From assembly GCF_000276805.1 (NCBI RefSeq), contig NZ_AKXQ01000006.1, forward strand, positions 151,420 through 215,419: a stretch of 64,000 nt of DNA. Reading direction: 5' to 3'. The DNA comes from Moritella dasanensis ArB 0140 (lineage in GTDB: Bacteria; Pseudomonadota; Gammaproteobacteria; Enterobacterales; Moritellaceae). Under the pieces are notes generated by a model. It searched no databases and had not been told where the DNA came from. It worked only from the letters and a program-made list of their open reading frames with translations. A program made the translations under genes and the position numbers. Shown here one piece after another: positions 1-8,252 of the stretch. Positions within the stretch are counted from its first letter, which is position 1. Every line of letters begins with the position of its first letter.

Positions 1-2
1 CC

Positions 3-884
3 GATATTTTAGTGCCCGGTGATTCGATTTCATTGATTGGCACCACTTCCGAAGAAATTGATTACAAAGATATAGATTCACTCAAGATCAGTGAAAAAGA
101 AGTCAACATACTTATTGAAGAAGGCGGAAAGCTTGCGCCGATACTGGCTCAAACCCGTATTTTACGGGCTTACGCTGGCGTACGACCACTCGTTGATATT
201 GGTGGCGGTGATGGCCGTAACATCAGCCGTGGTATCGTATTACTCGATCATGAACAACGCGATGGTTTGGCCGGCTTCAGTAGTATTCTCGGTGGAAAAT
301 TAATGACCAGCCGCTTAATGGCGGAAATGACCACAGATCTGATTGCCAACAAACTCGGTAATGCCACTCAGTGCAGCACCCACTTAAAGCCACTGCCCGG
401 TTCGATTACCAGCAATAAATCGAAAACCAAAAAGACCGTTTTCACCACCAAAGCGGCAACCCATCGTCATGGTGAAACAGCCGTAGCCACATTCGATCAA
501 AGCACCAAAGGTAAATCCATTGTCTGTGAATGCGAAATGGTGTCCGTTGGTGAAATTGAATATGCCATCAAACAACTTGATGTCACCAACTTAGTCGACT
601 TAAGAAGACGTACCCGTCTGGGCATGGGTTCATGTCAGGGAGAGTTGTGCACCTATCGCGCTTCCAGTTTATTTTGTGATTTTGGTAATTGCAGTGGTTA
701 TGAATCGAGTAAATTGTTAATGCAGTTTTTTGAAGAGCGCTGGAAGGGTATTAAGCCTGTGCTATTTGGTGACGCATTGCGAGAAGCAGAGTTTACCTAT
801 TGGTTATATGAAGGCCTGTTCGGGGCAAGTGCGATTAATCAGTTAGGCGAAAAACAACAAGATAAGGATTATTATGAAATTTGA
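3..884 (+). CDS. glpA: Anaerobic glycerol-3-phosphate dehydrogenase subunit A, C-terminal part
   Basis: This is the C-terminal part of the FAD-containing catalytic subunit that oxidises sn-glycerol 3-phosphate to dihydroxyacetone phosphate during anaerobic growth. The gene enters from the left edge and its start is not in the window: the frame is open from base 3 (D-I-L-V-P-G-D-S), so the GTG at 12 is internal. Typical GlpA segments follow, including ILRAYAGVRPLV, GGKLMTSRLMAE and the C-terminal cysteine domain with CECE and GSCQGELC (BFD-like, [2Fe-2S] type). It overlaps glpB by 11 nt, as expected for a translationally coupled glpABC operon. Confidence 0.96.
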   Translation, partial: DILVPGDSISLIGTTSEEIDYKDIDSLKISEKEVNILIEEGGKLAPILAQTRILRAYAGVRPLVDIGGGDGRNISRGIVLLDHEQRDGLAGFSSILGGKLMTSRLMAEMTTDLIANKLGNATQCSTHLKPLPGSITSNKSKTKKTVFTTKAATHRHGETAVATFDQSTKGKSIVCECEMVSVGEIEYAIKQLDVTNLVDLRRRTRLGMGSCQGELCTYRASSLFCDFGNCSGYESSKLLMQFFEERWKGIKPVLFGDALREAEFTYWLYEGLFGASAINQLGEKQQDKDYYEI

Positions 885-2226
885 TAGCATCATCATTGGC
901 GGTGGCATTGCTGGTTATACCGCAGGCTTACGCAGCCTCGAAGCTGGACTAAAAACAGCTATCATTTCAAATGGTCAAAGCGCCCTACACTTTTCATCAG
1001 GCTCTATCGACCTGCTTTCGCATACGCCAACGGGCAAGGCTATTCGTAACCCTGCGGCTATATTCGATAAGTTCACCAATGAGTTCCCCCTCCATCCTTA
1101 TAGCAAGGTGGGTAAACAAACGGTATTTGAATCACTTAATTGGTATAAAAACATACTGACGACTGCTGGCATTCCACTACTGCAGCAAGAAGATGGCGAC
1201 AACCATCTGCGCATCACCCCACTTGGCACCTTAAAATCAACGTGGTTATCACAGCCTTATATACACCAGTTACCAATGCGACTTAACGAACATACCATCA
1301 AGCGTATTGTCGTGGTCCAAATTGATGACTTCCGCGACTTTAACGCCAAGATGGTTACCGATAATTTAGTCCAAATACCGGAATTTGAAGGCGTGGAAAT
1401 CACCCATACCAGCGTTGCCATTGATGGATTCTCAGGACTTAAACGTAACGCTTGTGAACTGCGCTCGATTGATATTGCTCGGATCTTAACGAATGAATCT
1501 GAAATAAAAGCCTTAGCAACCAAGCTCAAGACTATTGCTACACAAGATGACTTGGTAGTTATACCGGCGATCACAGGTAATGGTAAGGGATTGTCGGTAC
1601 TCAACAAGCTCCATGCATTAACCCAATTAACCTTTCATGAAGTGCCGACGATGCCACCTTCAATGCTCGGGATCCGCCTTGAAGAAACCATGATTGATTT
1701 ATTCATCAAGGCTGGCGGCATGTTATTAAAAGGCGACCAAGTCACGCACGGCGATATAGCGAAAGACAATAACAGTAGCAATGACGAGTTGAGCCTTAAA
1801 CGCATTTATACCCGCAATTTAGAATCCATGCCATTAACCGCAGATAACTATATTTTCGCATCCGGTAGCTTTTTTAATAAAGGTTTAATTGCTCAGCATG
1901 ACAAATTACAAGAACCGGTATTCAACTTAGACATGAACAGCAACCAAGCGCGAAGTACCTGGTATAACCCGCAATTTTTTGCACCTAACTCACAACCATT
2001 TTTATCACTGGGCATTAAAACCAACCACAACTTCAATCCAATGTTGGCAGGTAAAGTGATTACCAACTTGTTTTGTGCCGGTTCAAACTTAGGTGGATAC
2101 GATCCTATCGCCGAAGGTTGTGGCAGCGGTGTCGCAATTAGTACGGGTTATCACGCGGTGAATCATCTTTTACAAAACACGAAGCATAATCAATCGCAAC
2201 ACCTCACTAGCGACAGCTTGGTATAA
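874..2226 (+). CDS. glpB: Anaerobic glycerol-3-phosphate dehydrogenase subunit B
   Basis: This is the flavoprotein subunit thought to link GlpA to the membrane-anchoring iron-sulfur subunit GlpC. The N-terminus has a Rossmann dinucleotide-binding motif (IIIGGGIAGYTAG, about residues 6-18), and the C-terminus has the GlpB-type NLFCAGSNLGGYDPIAEGCGSG segment split over residues 400-430. The length of 450 aa is somewhat above the roughly 420 aa of E. coli GlpB; the extra length includes a Ser/Asn-rich insert near residue 300 and a polar tail. The start overlaps the end of glpA and glpC follows after 12 nt, so all three belong to one operon. Confidence 0.95.
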   Translation: MKFDSIIIGGGIAGYTAGLRSLEAGLKTAIISNGQSALHFSSGSIDLLSHTPTGKAIRNPAAIFDKFTNEFPLHPYSKVGKQTVFESLNWYKNILTTAGIPLLQQEDGDNHLRITPLGTLKSTWLSQPYIHQLPMRLNEHTIKRIVVVQIDDFRDFNAKMVTDNLVQIPEFEGVEITHTSVAIDGFSGLKRNACELRSIDIARILTNESEIKALATKLKTIATQDDLVVIPAITGNGKGLSVLNKLHALTQLTFHEVPTMPPSMLGIRLEETMIDLFIKAGGMLLKGDQVTHGDIAKDNNSSNDELSLKRIYTRNLESMPLTADNYIFASGSFFNKGLIAQHDKLQEPVFNLDMNSNQARSTWYNPQFFAPNSQPFLSLGIKTNHNFNPMLAGKVITNLFCAGSNLGGYDPIAEGCGSGVAISTGYHAVNHLLQNTKHNQSQHLTSDSLV

Positions 2227-2238
2227 CGGAGCAATACA

Positions 2239-3447
2239 ATGGATTTAGTATCAACACGCTTTGAAAAATGCATCAAATGTACCATCTGTACCGTGTACTG
2301 CCCTGTTGCAAAAGCCAACCCCGATTACCCAGGACCAAAAGAGTCAGGCCCTGATGGTGAGCGCCTCAGGATCAAAAGCCCTGAATATTATGATGAAGCA
2401 TTAAAGCTTTGTACCAACTGTAAACGCTGTGAAACGGCTTGTCCGTCCAACGTCAATGTCGGCGATATTATTGCGGTGGCACGTGGTAAGTTTGAGAAGA
2501 AAAAACTTAATCCGAAATTAGTGCGCGATTATATTTTAAGTCACACAGATTTATTTGGTTCGCTATCAACACCACTTGCACCTTTGGTGAATAAGATCAC
2601 GGATTCGCCAATTATCAAAACCATCATGGATAAAACCGTGGCGATTGATAAACACAAATCCTTACCTAAGTATGCCTTTGGCTCGTTTAGAAACTGGTAT
2701 AAAAAACAAGCCGACACCCAAATGCAGTTCAAACGTCAGGTCAGTTATTTCCACGGCTGTTACGTTAACTACAACAACCCGCAACTGGGTAAAGATTTAA
2801 TTAAAGTATTAAATGCCATGAATATTGGCGTGAAGTTATTGAAGAAAGAAAAATGCTGCGGCGTGCCACTCATCGCCAATGGTTTTCATGACAAAGCCCG
2901 TAAGAATGCCCAATTTAATGTTAAACACATGACCGACGCTGTCGAGCAATTTAATACCCCGATCTTGTCGACATCATCAACTTGCGCATTAACCTTGAAG
3001 CAAGAGTACCCGCATGTATTAAATGTTGATAACAGTAAGATCTCCAGCAAGCTTGATTTCATTACCTCGTTCTTATTACGTGAGTTTATGAATGGTAATA
3101 TGCCGACGTTAAAACCGGTGAATAAAACCATTGTCTACCATACACCGTGTCATTTAGAACGCAGTGGCTTAGCAATCTTTACCATCGAGCTATTACGTAC
3201 TATCCCTGGTTTAAAGGTCATTGTACTTAACAGCGAATGCTGTGGTTCAGCGGGTACTTATGGTTTCAAAAAAGAAAACTATGAGGTATCGATGAAGATA
3301 GGCCAAGGGCTATTTGAACAAATTAAACAGGCTAACGCTGACTTTGCGATCACCGATTGTGAAACCTGCAAATGGCAAATTGAAGAAAATAGTGACTTGG
3401 AAACAATTCACCCAGTGACTTTATTAGCACAGTGCTTATCGGACTAA
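2239..3447 (+). CDS. glpC: Anaerobic glycerol-3-phosphate dehydrogenase subunit C
   Basis: This iron-sulfur subunit passes electrons from GlpAB to the quinone pool at the inner membrane. Two ferredoxin-type cysteine clusters are present near the N-terminus (CIKCTICTVYCP and CTNCKRCETACP), followed by two cysteine-rich CCG domains with CCGVPL and CCGSAGTYG signatures. At 402 aa it is close to the usual family length. A GGAG ribosome-binding site lies just before the ATG. It is the last gene of the glp operon; the next + strand signal is a possible small gene behind two hairpins. Confidence 0.96.
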   Translation: MDLVSTRFEKCIKCTICTVYCPVAKANPDYPGPKESGPDGERLRIKSPEYYDEALKLCTNCKRCETACPSNVNVGDIIAVARGKFEKKKLNPKLVRDYILSHTDLFGSLSTPLAPLVNKITDSPIIKTIMDKTVAIDKHKSLPKYAFGSFRNWYKKQADTQMQFKRQVSYFHGCYVNYNNPQLGKDLIKVLNAMNIGVKLLKKEKCCGVPLIANGFHDKARKNAQFNVKHMTDAVEQFNTPILSTSSTCALTLKQEYPHVLNVDNSKISSKLDFITSFLLREFMNGNMPTLKPVNKTIVYHTPCHLERSGLAIFTIELLRTIPGLKVIVLNSECCGSAGTYGFKKENYEVSMKIGQGLFEQIKQANADFAITDCETCKWQIEENSDLETIHPVTLLAQCLSD

Positions 3448-3535
3448 TTGACTAACTGTTGAATGGATAAAAATACATTAGCTTTTCTAATCGTTATGAC
3501 AAATTTATTTCGCTATAAAGATAAATAACAATAGC

Positions 3536-3541
3536 TATAAT
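3536..3541 (+). promoter_or_regulatory. Possible -10 element (TATAAT)
   Basis: This is a perfect TATAAT about 105 bases before the small open frame at 3648. No good -35 hexamer is visible 16-18 bases upstream, so this is a weak call resting on one hexamer in an AT-rich region. Confidence 0.3.
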
Positions 3542-3560
3542 GCAGTTAAAACGGAGGGTT

Positions 3561-3585
3561 AGAGATAATTAAACAGATTATCTCT
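3561..3585. repeat. Perfect inverted repeat, 9-bp arms
   Basis: The arms AGAGATAAT and ATTATCTCT (3561-3569 and 3577-3585) flank a 7-base loop. It may act as a weak terminator for glpC or as leader structure of the small open frame downstream. It is AT-rich, so pairing would be weak. Confidence 0.6.
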
Positions 3586-3597
3586 TTCTTATAACAC

Positions 3598-3625
3598 TTA
3601 TCTAAACGAAATGACGTTTAGATAA
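3598..3625. repeat. Perfect inverted repeat, 11-bp arms
   Basis: The arms TTATCTAAACG and CGTTTAGATAA (3598-3608 and 3615-3625) flank a 6-base loop, AAATGA. The repeat ends just before the ribosome-binding site of the 35-codon frame. It could be an operator or an RNA hairpin that controls access to that site. Confidence 0.65.
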
Positions 3626-3647
3626 ACTAATTAGAAAGGTAATTATT

Positions 3648-3755
3648 ATGACAACTCAATTGATCAGCAACTTCATCACAACTATTCTAACAAAAGTTGT
3701 AGCATCTTACGGTCACTCATTTGTAGAGCTGTATAACCGCGATAATAAGTTATGA
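3648..3755 (+). CDS. Possible small amphipathic peptide, 35 aa
   Basis: I do not recognise this peptide. The ATG is preceded at 8 bases by AAAGG, a good ribosome-binding site. The sequence starts MTTQLISNFITTILTKVV and ends in ELYNRDNKL. Residues 4-20 alternate two hydrophobic and two polar residues (LI-SN-FI-TT-IL-TK-VV-AS), the pattern of a strong amphipathic helix. The frame sits between two perfect upstream hairpins and one downstream hairpin. Size and setting would suit a type I toxin-like peptide or a leader peptide, but no antisense RNA or regulated gene is evident. It could also be a chance frame. Confidence 0.35.
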   Translation: MTTQLISNFITTILTKVVASYGHSFVELYNRDNKL

Positions 3756-3762
3756 AGATAAT

Positions 3763-3802
3763 ATCTGTCAGTAACGAGTCTATTCGAGCGCTACTGACAG
3801 AT
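3763..3802. terminator. Inverted repeat between small frame and dbpA
   Basis: The 11-bp arms ATCTGTCAGTA and TACTGACAGAT (3763-3773 and 3792-3802) are perfect, with an 18-base loop. It lies between the ends of the small + strand frame and the minus-strand dbpA, where a shared terminator would be expected. There is no clear U-tract on either strand. Confidence 0.45.
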
Positions 3803-3813
3803 GCATTTAACTA

Positions 3814-5208
3814 TTAATCGTTAAATGAACGTACAATCCAAGCGCGGAACGTACGACCTTTCAATTTACCTTTACCAATTTTCTGCACAGCCGCTTTCGC
3901 CACTTTCGCTTCAACAGCAACATAAGCACAATTATCAAACAGTTGGATTTTACCTACTGATTTACCATCAATACCATCTTTACCTGTTAACGCACCAACA
4001 ATATCACCAGCACGTACTTTCTGCTTTTTACCACCATCAATACGGATACATTCCATCGGTGGCACCATTGGTGTTTCGTTTAAAACACTTTCTGGTGGTA
4101 ATGCTTCTGGTGTGATCATACCAAAACGATCTTCAAGTTGTGCAACTTGATAACCTTCTTTATCATCAAATAAAGTACAAGCAAACCCTTTACTACCAGC
4201 ACGGCCAGTACGACCAATACGGTGAACATGTATTTCGCTGTCGTGCGCAACGTTGAAATTAATTACCGCATCTAACGACTCAATATCCAGACCACGAGAT
4301 GCAACGTCAGTAGCAACAAGAACAGAAACACTCTTCGTTGAAAAACGAACTAACGCTTGGTCACGGTCACGTTGCTCTAAGTCACCGTGTAATGCAATGA
4401 CACTGAAACCAAAGTGGCCTAATTCATCAGCAACATCTTGCACGTCTTTCTTGGTATTACAAAAGATAACCGTTGATTCAGGTTTGTGCTGTAGTAACAA
4501 GCCACGCACTGTATCTAAACGCTCACCAAAGTTTTTAACTTTATAGAAATGCTGTTTGATAGAGCTATCGTCATGTGTCGATGCTACTTCAACCATTTCT
4601 GGGTTCTTCATTATTTTCGATGCAATTGCTTCAATCTTTTTCGGGAACGTTGCACTGAATAATAATGTTTGACGGTCGCTTGGTGCTTTCTCAACAATTG
4701 CGTCAAGTGCATCTTGGAAACCCATTTCTAACATACGGTCAGCTTCATCAAGTACAAAAGTAGTTAGATTATCTAATCGTAACGTGCCTTTCGTTAAGTG
4801 ATCTAATACGCGACCAGGTGTACCAACAATGATATGTGCGCCGTGTTCTAATGAACCGATTTGTGGGCCAAATGGCATACCACCACACAGTGTTAATACT
4901 TTAATGTTATGGATAGCACGTGCCAGTTTACGAATTTCTTTCGCTACTTGGTCTGCTAGTTCACGGGTAGGACAAAGTACTAACGTTTGAATACGGAAGC
5001 GTTCAACATCTAAACGTTGCAGTAAACCTAAACCAAAAGCCGCTGTTTTACCTGAACCAGTTTTACCTTGGCCAATTACATCTTTGCCTTCAAGGATCGA
5101 CGGTAAGCTTTGTGCTTGGATTGGTGTCATTTCGGCATAACCGAGTGTATCTAGATTAGAGACAAGTTCTGGACGTAAATTTAGAGAAGAAAAATTAGTT
5201 TGGCTCAC
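3814..5208 (-). CDS. dbpA: ATP-dependent RNA helicase DbpA
   Basis: This DEAD-box helicase acts in 50S ribosomal subunit assembly, and the family is guided to hairpin 92 of 23S rRNA by its C-terminal domain. All helicase motifs are visible in order: Q-motif around residue 30, GKTGSGKT, PTRELA, TPGR, DEAD, SAT, RGLD and HRIGRTGR. The last ~75 residues (IRIDGGKKQKVRAGDIVGAL onward) match the DbpA RNA-binding domain, which separates it from RhlE, SrmB and CsdA. The 464-aa length is typical. The start is GTG, with AAGGG eight bases upstream. It is one of three RNA-remodelling genes in this 3.5-kb stretch. Confidence 0.95.
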   Translation of the reverse strand: MSQTNFSSLNLRPELVSNLDTLGYAEMTPIQAQSLPSILEGKDVIGQGKTGSGKTAAFGLGLLQRLDVERFRIQTLVLCPTRELADQVAKEIRKLARAIHNIKVLTLCGGMPFGPQIGSLEHGAHIIVGTPGRVLDHLTKGTLRLDNLTTFVLDEADRMLEMGFQDALDAIVEKAPSDRQTLLFSATFPKKIEAIASKIMKNPEMVEVASTHDDSSIKQHFYKVKNFGERLDTVRGLLLQHKPESTVIFCNTKKDVQDVADELGHFGFSVIALHGDLEQRDRDQALVRFSTKSVSVLVATDVASRGLDIESLDAVINFNVAHDSEIHVHRIGRTGRAGSKGFACTLFDDKEGYQVAQLEDRFGMITPEALPPESVLNETPMVPPMECIRIDGGKKQKVRAGDIVGALTGKDGIDGKSVGKIQLFDNCAYVAVEAKVAKAAVQKIGKGKLKGRTFRAWIVRSFND

Positions 5209-5243
5209 AGTGCGTACCCTTTAAATGGCAGTAATAAATAAAC

Positions 5244-5276
5244 AAAAAGGGCAAGCTCCGAAGAACATGCCCTTTA
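5244..5276 (-). terminator. Rho-independent terminator of the csp gene
   Basis: On the minus strand AAAGGGCA pairs with TGCCCTTT, the hairpin apex contains a TTCG tetraloop sequence, and a run of T follows. It lies between the csp stop and the dbpA start, so it would separate the two transcripts. Confidence 0.8.
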
Positions 5277-5346
5277 TACTTAAACGTTTCGATTTATCAT
5301 CAATTCATTTAAGCTAAACAATCTTAGCGACTATTAATTCAAAGAA

Positions 5347-5553
5347 TTAAAGTACTACGATGTTTTCCGCTTGAGGACCTTTTTGGCCATCAGTAACGTT
5401 GAATTCAACTTTTTGGTTTTCTAAAAGTGTACGGAAACCGTCACTTTCGATAGCGCTGAAGTGAGCAAACACGTCAGGGCCGTTTTCTTGTTGAATGAAA
5501 CCGAAACCTTTAGCTTCGTTAAACCATTTTACTGTACCAGTGATTTTAGACAT
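5347..5553 (-). CDS. Cold-shock domain protein, CspA family
   Basis: This small single-domain nucleic-acid chaperone has 68 aa. The RNA-binding motifs KGFGFI and DVFAHF are intact, and the fold starts [13 protein letters not shown] chose the ATG at 5553 ([10 protein letters not shown]) because AGGA lies 8 bases upstream and it gives the usual family length; a longer frame to 5589 would add an atypical N-terminus. A consensus promoter lies about 150 bases upstream, leaving a leader of roughly 145 nt, as in cold-inducible cspA mRNAs. The family has many paralogues, so I give no gene letter. Confidence 0.94.
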   Translation of the reverse strand: MSKITGTVKWFNEAKGFGFIQQENGPDVFAHFSAIESDGFRTLLENQKVEFNVTDGQKGPQAENIVVL

Positions 5554-5703
5554 AATCATAATCCTATTTATCGAATAATTAAGTGGCATAAAGCCGATGC
5601 TGCTGGAAGTGTTACTACTTACTTATGATAAATCAGGACGAGGTACTAAAAAAACTTCGAAATAAAATACATTCATAAAAAACTAACCTTAAAGCTGCGG
5701 CTA

Positions 5704-5731
5704 ATTATATAGACTTACCAATTTGTGTCAA
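5704..5731 (-). promoter_or_regulatory. Consensus sigma-70 promoter for the csp gene
   Basis: On the minus strand there is a perfect TTGACA (5726-5731) and a perfect TATAAT (5704-5709), separated by 16 bases. The predicted transcript starts near 5697 and would have a leader of about 145 nt before the csp start codon. Long structured leaders are known to give cold-inducibility in cspA genes; here that is inferred from the geometry alone. Confidence 0.85.
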
Positions 5732-5872
5732 CAAGGTTATTAGCAATAACGACATTAGGCTCGCTACAGCTATGCAGTTTGCACTTGAGCAACCTATCAT
5801 GTACCCTGCAGCACCGCTGTTATACTAAGCACAAGCATATCAATAGCAACCACCTAGATAAAGAGACACTAT

Positions 5873-7225
5873 ATGAGTTTTACCGACCTCGGTTTATCCG
5901 CACCAATCCTAAAAGCTGTAGCAGAAAAAGGCTACGACACACCATCGGCAATTCAGGCGCAAGCGATACCAGCTGTACTGTCAGGTAGGGATGTAATGGC
6001 TGCGGCACAAACAGGTACAGGTAAAACAGCTGGTTTTACTCTACCTATTTTAGAAAAACTAAGCCAAGGCCCGCGCCCACGTGCAAATCAAGCTCGTACG
6101 TTAATCTTAACGCCGACACGTGAATTAGCAGCTCAAATCGCTGAGAATGTTGAAGTATATAGCAAGCATTTGAATTTAACGTCTACAGTGGTATTTGGTG
6201 GCGTTAAAATTAACCCACAAATGGCACGTTTACGTCGTGGTGTTGACATCTTAGTTGCAACTCCAGGTCGTTTGTTAGATTTATATAACCAAAACGCAAT
6301 TCGCTTTCACCAATTAGAAATTTTGGTATTAGACGAAGCTGACCGTATGCTTGATATGGGCTTCTTACGTGACATTCGTAAAATCCTTGCGGTATTACCA
6401 AAAAATCGTCAAAACTTATTATTCTCAGCAACTTTCTCGGATGATATTCGTCAACTTGCTAAGGGTTTAATCAACGATCCAGTTGAAATTTCAGTAACGC
6501 CACGTAACGCAGCGGCTAAATCTGTTGAACAATGGATGCACCCAGTTGATAAGAAGAAAAAACCACTGCTATTAACGCACTTAATTAAAGAAAACAACTG
6601 GAAACAAGTATTGGTATTTACCAAGACTAAGCACGGTGCGAACAAATTAACCAAACACTTAGAAGAGCAAGGCATCAATGCTGCCGCAATTCACGGTAAC
6701 AAGAGCCAAAGTGCACGTACTAAAGCACTAGCAAACTTCAAATCAGGTGAAGTAAGAGCACTTATTGCAACTGATATTGCCGCTCGTGGTATTGATATCG
6801 AACAACTACCACAAGTAGTTAACTTCGACTTACCAAACGTACCAGAGGATTATGTTCACCGTATTGGTCGTACAGGTCGTGCTGGCGCAGAAGGTACTGC
6901 AATCTCATTTGTTTGTCAGGACGAAATGAAAGAGCTAGTAGCAATTGAACAATTAACTCAAAAACACCTTGAACGTGTTGTTGTTGATGGTTTTGCGCCA
7001 ATGGATTCATTCCCGACTACACCGGGTATTCGTCCACCAAAAGAGAAACAACCTAAGAAAGATCATCAAGACGGTCAACGCTCAGGTGAAAACTCACGTG
7101 GCCACAAGCCGGCAAGTAAAAACCGTCGTCACACAGGTCCACGTAGCGAAACAAGTCCATCTGCAAATAAAGGCAATCGCCGTCGCCCAACTGGTACTAC
7201 AAACAGCAGCACAAGCACGAAGTAA
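5873..7225 (+). CDS. rhlE: ATP-dependent RNA helicase, RhlE type
   Basis: This is a DEAD-box RNA helicase of the RhlE group, involved in ribosome assembly and RNA turnover. The N-terminus [16 protein letters not shown] and the motifs [56 protein letters not shown] and HRIGRTGR fit RhlE well. The helicase core ends near residue 375, and the last ~65 residues are a basic, low-complexity tail rich in K, R, S, T and N, typical of RhlE. It is transcribed divergently from the csp gene. A GAGA-type ribosome-binding site precedes the ATG. Confidence 0.92.
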   Translation: MSFTDLGLSAPILKAVAEKGYDTPSAIQAQAIPAVLSGRDVMAAAQTGTGKTAGFTLPILEKLSQGPRPRANQARTLILTPTRELAAQIAENVEVYSKHLNLTSTVVFGGVKINPQMARLRRGVDILVATPGRLLDLYNQNAIRFHQLEILVLDEADRMLDMGFLRDIRKILAVLPKNRQNLLFSATFSDDIRQLAKGLINDPVEISVTPRNAAAKSVEQWMHPVDKKKKPLLLTHLIKENNWKQVLVFTKTKHGANKLTKHLEEQGINAAAIHGNKSQSARTKALANFKSGEVRALIATDIAARGIDIEQLPQVVNFDLPNVPEDYVHRIGRTGRAGAEGTAISFVCQDEMKELVAIEQLTQKHLERVVVDGFAPMDSFPTTPGIRPPKEKQPKKDHQDGQRSGENSRGHKPASKNRRHTGPRSETSPSANKGNRRRPTGTTNSSTSTK

Positions 7226-7237
7226 CGACGATTGAAC

Positions 7238-7292
7238 AGGCTATACTATATAGCCTAACAGCACACTGTCTTAAACCATAAGACAGTGTGCT
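7238..7292 (+). terminator. Two hairpins after rhlE
   Basis: The first hairpin has AGGCTATA/TATAGCCT arms (7238-7256). The second is a perfect 14-bp stem (7260-7273 with 7279-7292) with a 5-base loop. No T-run follows, so termination efficiency is uncertain, but the position right after the rhlE stop fits a transcript end or a stabilising 3' structure. Confidence 0.6.
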
Positions 7293-7484
7293 ACATTAAC
7301 GTTACCCCCTCGACAACCGTTAATCCACCTCTGCTAATCTCTTCGCTATCCTGAATTAATCACTACCCCATTTTTATCTGCTTGTAATTACTTTACATTT
7401 ATTTAATCATTTATCGCTGCTTAACATTATTATTTACGCCCGTATTTGCTAGAATATTGTCTGTTCATTCAAGAGAAAAAATCA

Positions 7485-8000
7485 ATGCAACTACAACAAA
7501 TAGACAAAGTTCGTTATCGTAAACACTTAAACATGGCGAGTGTCGTGGCGACCGCGGTATTAATCGCTTTTGCGTTATTTTATGGCCAAGTCTTGATCCA
7601 TTTTTTTGCCGTACCTGACGGTAATAATTTCAAACTCAATTTAGCGGGTGTGGTGCTTGGTGTGTTTAGCTTATTGATTGCATTCAACCTTGTTCGCAAG
7701 CATCCCTACTTAACTGAAGTCATGTATGTGTGGGATCTAAAGCAAGAAAACAATAAAATTTATCGCAAGCTACACCATATAAAATCAGCGTTAAGCGACA
7801 GTGATAATACCAATATCGATGCTATCACCATCCTAAATTACTATTACGCCGCATCGAAACAACAATACAATTTGGATAACAATACATTAACGATGGAAAC
7901 CTTAACGGCAGACATCGCTAAATTAGATGCGCTCATCACCGAAAAGCAGTTAACCATTAACGTCGATGACTACAATCTAGGGCTTTTAAAACAGTTTTAA
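7485..8000 (+). CDS. DUF3087-like membrane protein
   Basis: This is a 171-aa protein of unknown function. Its opening (MQLQQIDKVRYRKHLN) and two membrane segments (about residues 18-38 and 55-70) recall the DUF3087 family of marine gammaproteobacteria; that assignment is from memory. The C-terminal 90 residues are polar, probably cytoplasmic and helical. I chose the ATG at 7485 because AAGAGA lies in front of it and the family starts there; a frame from 7446 would add 13 residues. It is a single gene with hairpins on both sides. Confidence 0.7.
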   Translation: MQLQQIDKVRYRKHLNMASVVATAVLIAFALFYGQVLIHFFAVPDGNNFKLNLAGVVLGVFSLLIAFNLVRKHPYLTEVMYVWDLKQENNKIYRKLHHIKSALSDSDNTNIDAITILNYYYAASKQQYNLDNNTLTMETLTADIAKLDALITEKQLTINVDDYNLGLLKQF

Positions 8001-8022
8001 ACTACATATTCATAAACACATT

Positions 8023-8069
8023 AAAACAGGCGCGGCTGCCCTTGAAATAAAATAGTTGCGCCTGTTTTT
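8023..8069 (+). terminator. Terminator after the DUF3087-like gene
   Basis: The arms AAAACAGGCGC and GCGCCTGTTTT (8023-8033 and 8058-8068) are perfect, the loop is 24 bases, and the stem ends in a T-run. The hairpin sits 22 bases after the stop codon. Confidence 0.75.
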
Positions 8070-8204
8070 AGAATAAAACCTCGATAAATTCACAGAAATT
8101 TAGATTTTCATCGCTTTAATCTAAATTAATTTTATAGAAATGCAAAAAAACAGCTTAAATGCTAGCTTATAGTCAGCTATCTCTTTTTTGTTCCCAAAAA
8201 ACCA

Positions 8205-8213
8205 TGATATACT
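8205..8213 (+). promoter_or_regulatory. Extended -10 promoter element before the second EF-G gene
   Basis: TG-A-TATACT is an extended -10 element, with a poor TTTTTG hexamer 17 bases upstream as a possible -35. A GC-rich CCGCGCG follows immediately, like the discriminators of growth-rate-controlled promoters. The start codon is 40 bases downstream. Confidence 0.5.
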
Positions 8214-8252
8214 CCGCGCGAATCTTTACATAAATAAATTATAGAGAACATA

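Larger units (their letters stand above)
3448..3813. other. Intergenic stretch with hairpins and a possible peptide gene
   Basis: This 366-base gap between convergent glpC and dbpA holds three perfect inverted repeats, a TATAAT-like -10 element and a 35-codon open frame, listed separately. I see no other coding sequence. None of the hairpins has a strong U-tract, so I cannot say which one ends the glp transcript. Confidence 0.6.

Noticed and set aside
5554..5589. N-terminal extension of the csp protein to 80 residues
   Set aside because: The extension contains the ribosome-binding site of the chosen ATG and is not found in cold-shock proteins.
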